A program made the translations under genes and the position numbers. DNA of 64,000 bases from AP-15 sp963737145 (GTDB taxonomy: Bacteria; Pseudomonadota; Alphaproteobacteria; ATCC43930; CGMCC-115725), in the NCBI GenBank assembly GCA_963737145.1, contig CAVTRO010000006.1, forward strand, positions 62,001 through 126,000, read 5' to 3'. Below are positions 60,474 through 64,000 of the stretch, piece after piece (position 1 is the stretch's first letter; the number at the start of each line of letters is the position of its first letter). Under the pieces are notes generated by a model that saw nothing but the letters and a program-made list of their open reading frames with translations, searched no databases and had not been told where the DNA came from.

Positions 60474-60848
60474 ATGAAGGTGGTCACGCTCAAAGACATT
60501 CCGAACGTCCCAGTCGAAGGCGCCGAGCGGATCGAAGGCTGGACCGGGCCGGTTTCCCGGTCGCGTCAGACCATCATCGAGCCCGGCGATTCCGCGAACT
60601 ACAACTGCAGCGTCGTAAACTTCAGCCAGGGCTGCACGACGGGCTGGCATACCCATAGCTGCGACCAGATACTGGTCGTGACCTCGGGCTCCGGCATGGT
60701 GGCGACGGAGCACGAACAGCGCGAGATCAATGTCGGCGACGTCGTGCACATCAAGGCCGGCGAACGTCATTGGCACGGCGCCAAGGCCAATACGACAATG
60801 GGCCACATCACGATCACCGCCGTCGGCGGCCAAGCCACCTGGGGATAG
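60474..60848 (+). CDS. Cupin domain protein
   Basis: 124 residues, one small beta barrel. Cupin motif 1: GCTTGWHTHSCDQILVVTSGSGMV (His-x-His and Asp/Gln metal-type residues); motif 2: GDVVHIKAGERHWHGAKANTTMGHI. Similar single-domain cupins often act as isomerases or small oxygenases, or as regulators. CGAGGAGACAGTCATC precedes the ATG. No partner gene directly adjacent. Confidence 0.88.
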   Translation: MKVVTLKDIPNVPVEGAERIEGWTGPVSRSRQTIIEPGDSANYNCSVVNFSQGCTTGWHTHSCDQILVVTSGSGMVATEHEQREINVGDVVHIKAGERHWHGAKANTTMGHITITAVGGQATWG

Positions 60849-61306
60849 AGCAGTTTCCGATCAGATTGGCGCTGTCATTGCGAGACGCGCCGTGCGCGAC
60901 GAAGCAATCTCGACCCATCGAGCGCTCAGCGGCCCGAGATCGCTTCGCTGTCGCCCGCAATGACGATTGGTGTGAGTGGTACACCCGATCGCCCTTGGAA
61001 ACCGCCCGCGCCCGTCCCGCGCTCCTCTTCCTCCTGTTTTATCTGGTCGAGATCAGGCGTCGGCCACTCCTTCAATTGCAATCTTGCGCCGGCTCACGGA
61101 CCGGAATGGCCCGCGAGTTTACGTAAGATGCCAGCTTCACCGACCGGCGGGCCAGCAGGTTCGCGGTGAAGAGGAATGGGACCTGATTGCGGCGATAATC
61201 CTGCATCGTGGGACTATGCCGGCTTTGAGGAGAGGCGGAAGGCACTGCGCTTTTCCGCCCTACCCGTGCTCCGGAGCCTTGCGCAGAAACGTGGCGCTCT
61301 CGGGCT
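60849..61306. other. Intergenic region with a REP-like palindrome
   Basis: A long inverted unit is seen from TGTCATTGCGAGACGCGCCGTGCGCGACGAAGCAATCTCG (60873-60912) to CGAGATCGCTTCGCTGTCGCCCGCAATGACG (60933-60963): GTCATTGCG and CGCAATGAC pair at the ends, and AAGCAATCTCG/CGAGATCGCTT in the middle. The remaining bases hold no recognisable gene, though the reverse strand leads into a truncated antitoxin start. Confidence 0.6.
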
Positions 61307-61381
61307 TCATAGATCGAGGCCGTCCAAACGAACGTATTCGCTGAGCTTGTTCTTGAGAACCTTGAGGCCGACGGTTTTCAT
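61307..61381 (-). pseudogene. Truncated Phd/YefM-type antitoxin remnant
   Basis: Reverse ATG at 61381 opens MKTVGLKVLKNKLSEYVRL, which is the characteristic start of Phd/YefM antitoxins (MKxVGLxELKxxLSEYVRL), then DGLDL and a stop at 61307. The rest of the ~80-residue antitoxin is missing, and no toxin gene could be identified downstream. Remnant of a toxin-antitoxin pair. Confidence 0.55.
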
Positions 61382-61483
61382 CCGCGATGATGCAGCCTCT
61401 ATAAGCTTCTTTGCCAATGGGCATCCGGACGCCCGGCCTGCACAGAAATTTGGACCGGGTTCGACGATGCTTTGCCGGCGCAA

Positions 61484-62005
61484 TTACGCAGGGGGTTGCC
61501 GGGACGCCTGCGGCGCTGCGGCGGCCATTGCCGCCGCGATGTTGTCGGGGCGGGTGAAGGCGAGGTATTCGGCGGCGTATTCGGGGGGCAGAATTTCGAC
61601 CATCGTCTCGTTCTCAACCCAGACCTCGATCACGTGGAACGGACCGCGGTTGCAGCGGAAGCATTGCCAGCCCTCGCGCGCGGCGATCGTCTCGACCTTG
61701 CCGCCATCGGTGGCGACGCTCAGCGCGAAATGGGTCGGGCCGAAGCCGCGCGGTTGCGGCTTTTTCACAAAGCCCCCGCCGTTGTTGCCGCCCGGCTGAA
61801 GCTCGGTTCCCGCCGGGTAGACCTCGACGCCCGACCCGTGCTCGTCGAGCTGAAGCGCAAAAAAGCTCCCCGGGTTGGGGGGAAACGGCACCGCCTTGCC
61901 GCCCATGATTTCGGCTAGGACCCCGGCGGCATGTTTCGGATCGCGCGCTGCGATGGATAGATGATGAATTATGGTTCCCTCACGGCTTTTCCCGGAGCAA
62001 TACAT
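61484..62005 (-). CDS. VOC (glyoxalase-like) family protein
   Basis: About 173 residues from the ATG at 62005; no ATG lies nearer the homology. The N-terminal HHLSIAARDPKHAAGVLAEIMGGKAVPFPP is a VOC first module start. It continues with GSFFALQLDEHGSGVEVYPAGTELQPGG, GPTHFALSVATDGGKVETIAAREGWQCFRCNRGPFHVIEVWVENETMVEILPPEYAAEYLAF. His (HHLS), His (THFAL) and Glu residues for metal binding are seen. C-terminal tail Ala-rich. Divergent from the RND adaptor gene. Function not known. Confidence 0.75.
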   Translation of the reverse strand: MYCSGKSREGTIIHHLSIAARDPKHAAGVLAEIMGGKAVPFPPNPGSFFALQLDEHGSGVEVYPAGTELQPGGNNGGGFVKKPQPRGFGPTHFALSVATDGGKVETIAAREGWQCFRCNRGPFHVIEVWVENETMVEILPPEYAAEYLAFTRPDNIAAAMAAAAPQASRQPPA

Positions 62006-62137
62006 AGCGACGATGGGTGAGGATCGGAAGGCTGGGGATTCAAGCGCGCCGGGCGATCGGGGGACAAGCGGTAAAGCGCTTAATCGCCTAGCGTCGGAGG
62101 GATGTTTGCGGCATCGGGATGGTTTATAAGGCCGGCC

Positions 62138-63283
62138 ATGAAGCATCTCCTGTTGGCTCTCGTTCTTCTGCTCCTTCCTTTCGCAGCCGAAGCCCAACCC
62201 GCGCCGGGCGGGCCGCCGGCGGTCGGGGTCGTGCGGGTTGCGCGCCAGGAGATTACACAGTCCAACGAATTTGTCGGCCGCATCCAGTCGATCGGTCGGG
62301 TATCGCTGGTGGCGCGGGTCAGCGCGTTTCTCGAAAAGCGGGAGTTTATAGAGGGCGCCGAGGTCAAAAAGGGCGATCTACTGTACCTGCTCGAACAGCC
62401 GCCGTTTCAGGCCCAAGTCGACGCCGACAAAGCGAATGTGGCGCAGCTCGAAGCGCAGCACACCTATGCCGAGAAGCAGCTCGAGCGCGCGCAGTACCTG
62501 TTGAAAACGCCTGCGGGCCAGCAGCAGAACGTCGACCAAGCCGTTTCCAATGAACGTTCGTTGGCGGCACAGATCGCATCGGCGCAGGCCCAGTTGGAAA
62601 CGGCGCAGATCAATCTCGGCTATACCGAACTCCGTGCCCCGATCGACGGCAAAATCAGCGCCACCGCGGTGACTGAAGGCAACGTTGTCTCGCCGACCAG
62701 CGGCACGCTCGCCACGCTCGTCAGCCAGGACCCGATGTATGTGAACTTTCCGGTCGCGGTACGCACCGCACTCGAATTGCGCGACAAGTATGTGCCAAAA
62801 GGCGGATTCGAGGCTGTCGTGATCCGGCTGCGGCTGCCGAGCGGAAAGATTTACAAGGAGGTCGGTCACCTCGACTACGTGTCGCCGACGATCGACCAGA
62901 ACACCGATACTATTACCTTGCGCGGCGTGGTCCCTAATCCGGTGCTGGTCGCCGGAAAGCCGGGACAACCGACACTTCGCGAGCTTTCGGACAATGAATT
63001 CGTCACCGTGCTGCTTGAAGGAGTGCAGCCGGTCTCGGTGCTAGGCATTCCGCGCGCCGCGGTCCTCTCCGACCAGCAGGGCGATTACGTCTATGCCGTC
63101 GATGGGCAGAACCGGGCGGAGGTGCGGCGTATCCATCTCGGCCAATCGACGCCGCAGACCGCTGTCGTGACGAGCGGTCTCAACGAAGGCGAGCTGGTCA
63201 TTTCCGAGGGCGTGCAGCGTGTCCGTCCCGGCGAGGTCGTCTCGCCCGGGCCGGCGAGCCCGCCACCATCGGCCGGGGGGTAG
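62138..63283 (+). CDS. RND efflux transporter periplasmic adaptor (membrane fusion protein)
   Basis: 381 residues. Sec signal MKHLLLALVLLLLPFAAEAQ. Adaptor order: QEITQSNEFVGRIQSIGRVSLVARVSAFLEKREFIEGAEVKKGDLLYLLEQPPFQAQVDADKANVAQLEAQ (barrel-sandwich and hairpin start), a coiled hairpin, LGYTELRAPIDGKISATAVTEGNVVSPTSGTLATLVSQDPMYVNFPV, and C-terminal RAAVLSDQQGDYVYAVDGQNRAEVRRIHLGQ. It links the RND pump that follows to an outer-membrane channel. No TolC-type gene is in the window. Ends 3 bases before the pump gene. Confidence 0.92.
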   Translation: MKHLLLALVLLLLPFAAEAQPAPGGPPAVGVVRVARQEITQSNEFVGRIQSIGRVSLVARVSAFLEKREFIEGAEVKKGDLLYLLEQPPFQAQVDADKANVAQLEAQHTYAEKQLERAQYLLKTPAGQQQNVDQAVSNERSLAAQIASAQAQLETAQINLGYTELRAPIDGKISATAVTEGNVVSPTSGTLATLVSQDPMYVNFPVAVRTALELRDKYVPKGGFEAVVIRLRLPSGKIYKEVGHLDYVSPTIDQNTDTITLRGVVPNPVLVAGKPGQPTLRELSDNEFVTVLLEGVQPVSVLGIPRAAVLSDQQGDYVYAVDGQNRAEVRRIHLGQSTPQTAVVTSGLNEGELVISEGVQRVRPGEVVSPGPASPPPSAGG

Positions 63284-63286
63284 CTA

Positions 63287-64000
63287 GTGATCTCGGCGAT
63301 CTTTGTCGATCGCCCGCGCCTCGCGGTCGTCATCGCGCTCGTCATTACAATCGCCGGGCTGATCGCGCTGACCCGCATTCCGGTGGCGCAGTTCCCGGAC
63401 ATCGTGCCGCCGCAGGTCCAGGTCACCGCGACCTATCCGGGCGCCTCGGCGGCCGATGTCGAAGCCAGCATCGCGCAGCCGATCGAGGCGCAAGTGGTCG
63501 GCGTCGACAAGATGATCTACATGAAGTCGACGAGCGGCAATGACGGCAGCTACAACCTTACCGTGAGCTTCGCGCTCGGCAGCGACCCCGACATCGACAC
63601 CGTCAACGTCAACAACCGCGTTCAGACCGCGCTCTCCCAATTGCCGCAGGAGGTCCAGCTCGAAGGCTTGGTTGTTCAAAAAAAATCGTCGGCGGTACTC
63701 CAGTTCATCGTGCTCTACAGCGAGACCGGCAAACAGGACCCGCTGTTCATCACCAATTACGCGGTCATCAACCTGCTCGACGTGCTGTCGCGCACGCCGG
63801 GGGTCGGGCAGGCGCGCATCTTTGGCGCGCTCAACTATTCGATGCGGATCTGGTTCGACACGCAGCGTCTCGACAATCTGCAATTGACACCGTCCGATGT
63901 GATCGCGGCGATCCAGTCGCAAAACATTATCGCGCCGGTCGGCCGCATCGGCGCGCGGCCGATCTCGAACGAGCAGCAATTCCAGCTCAACATCCAGACG
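63287..64000 (+). CDS. RND efflux transporter permease (partial, cut by window end)
   Basis: The first 238 residues are seen, starting at a GTG (63287) just after the adaptor stop. MISAIFVDRPRLAVVIALVITIAGLIALTRIPVAQFPDIVPPQVQVTATYPGASAADVEASIAQPIEAQVVGVDKMIYMKSTSGNDGSYNLTVSFALG is the typical AcrB/MexB-type N-terminus with its first helix and PN1 subdomain. The trimeric pump uses proton motive force to expel drugs or metabolites. The rest lies outside. Confidence 0.95.
   Translation, partial: MISAIFVDRPRLAVVIALVITIAGLIALTRIPVAQFPDIVPPQVQVTATYPGASAADVEASIAQPIEAQVVGVDKMIYMKSTSGNDGSYNLTVSFALGSDPDIDTVNVNNRVQTALSQLPQEVQLEGLVVQKKSSAVLQFIVLYSETGKQDPLFITNYAVINLLDVLSRTPGVGQARIFGALNYSMRIWFDTQRLDNLQLTPSDVIAAIQSQNIIAPVGRIGARPISNEQQFQLNIQT

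Overview
The window is GC-rich chromosomal DNA from an alphaproteobacterium. This rests on the gene content (hemD / mitofilin-like COG4223 / hemY block, D-3-hydroxybutyrate dehydrogenase, two branched-chain amino acid (HAAT) type ABC operons, DUF992 and DUF1194 proteins, SIMPL, COG4705) and on hairpin repeats between genes that resemble those of Bradyrhizobium/Rhodopseudomonas-type genomes. I cannot fix the genus from sequence alone. No rRNA, CRISPR array, intact insertion sequence or prophage was seen. One tRNA (Thr, CGT) is present.

Layout. 1-6.2 kb: edge fragment of a DUF6065 gene, an HpcH/HpaI aldolase, a CurA-like NADP oxidoreductase, a repeat lipoprotein, an orphan molybdopterin hydroxylase large subunit and bdhA. 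6.5-12.5 kb: two small ORFs and a giant sensor kinase with eight tandem GAF domains plus PAS and kinase core, broken by one frameshift. 12.7-16.2 kb: HAAT operon 1 (livH-M-G-F). 16.5-18 kb: a PEP-CTERM exosortase substrate behind a sigma-54 promoter. 18-23.3 kb: COG4705 membrane protein, outer-membrane protein, two-component flavin monooxygenase pair, DUF992 protein and a divergent cis-prenyltransferase. 23.3-28 kb: HAAT operon 2 (livK-H-M-G-F). 28-35.3 kb: VOC protein, intradiol dioxygenase, sedolisin protease, MFS, EcsC, acetate-type transporter, DOPA-dioxygenase-like protein. 35.7-44.7 kb: TcuA-like flavoprotein, His/Trp-rich secreted peptide, thiE, SIMPL, hemD-COG4223-hemY, tRNA-Thr, AI-2E transporter, OmpA-like protein. 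44.7-48.5 kb: retropepsin-like protease, zinc-ribbon protein, amidohydrolase, ArsR/SRPBCC/membrane module. 48.7-56.4 kb: a sugar/polyol-type ABC transporter with two paralogous Tat-exported binding proteins and three tandem paralogues of an unrecognised secreted protein, all on one strand. 56.4-64 kb: FMN reductase, SDR, YjbQ, DUF1194, a broken amine oxidase, cupin, VOC protein and an RND efflux pair running off the edge.

The accessory metabolism suggests uptake and breakdown of organic acids, aromatic compounds and sugars or polyols: three ABC importers, an intradiol dioxygenase, a flavin monooxygenase with its reductase, an aldolase and several dehydrogenases.

A striking property is the number of single-base frameshifts in otherwise well-conserved genes: the kinase, the PEP-CTERM protein, livK, a VOC protein, arsR, the sugar ABC ATPase, one binding protein, one small secreted protein, and at least four in the amine oxidase. 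This pattern suits sequence or assembly error at least as well as gene decay, so those entries are marked as broken and the break point is given.
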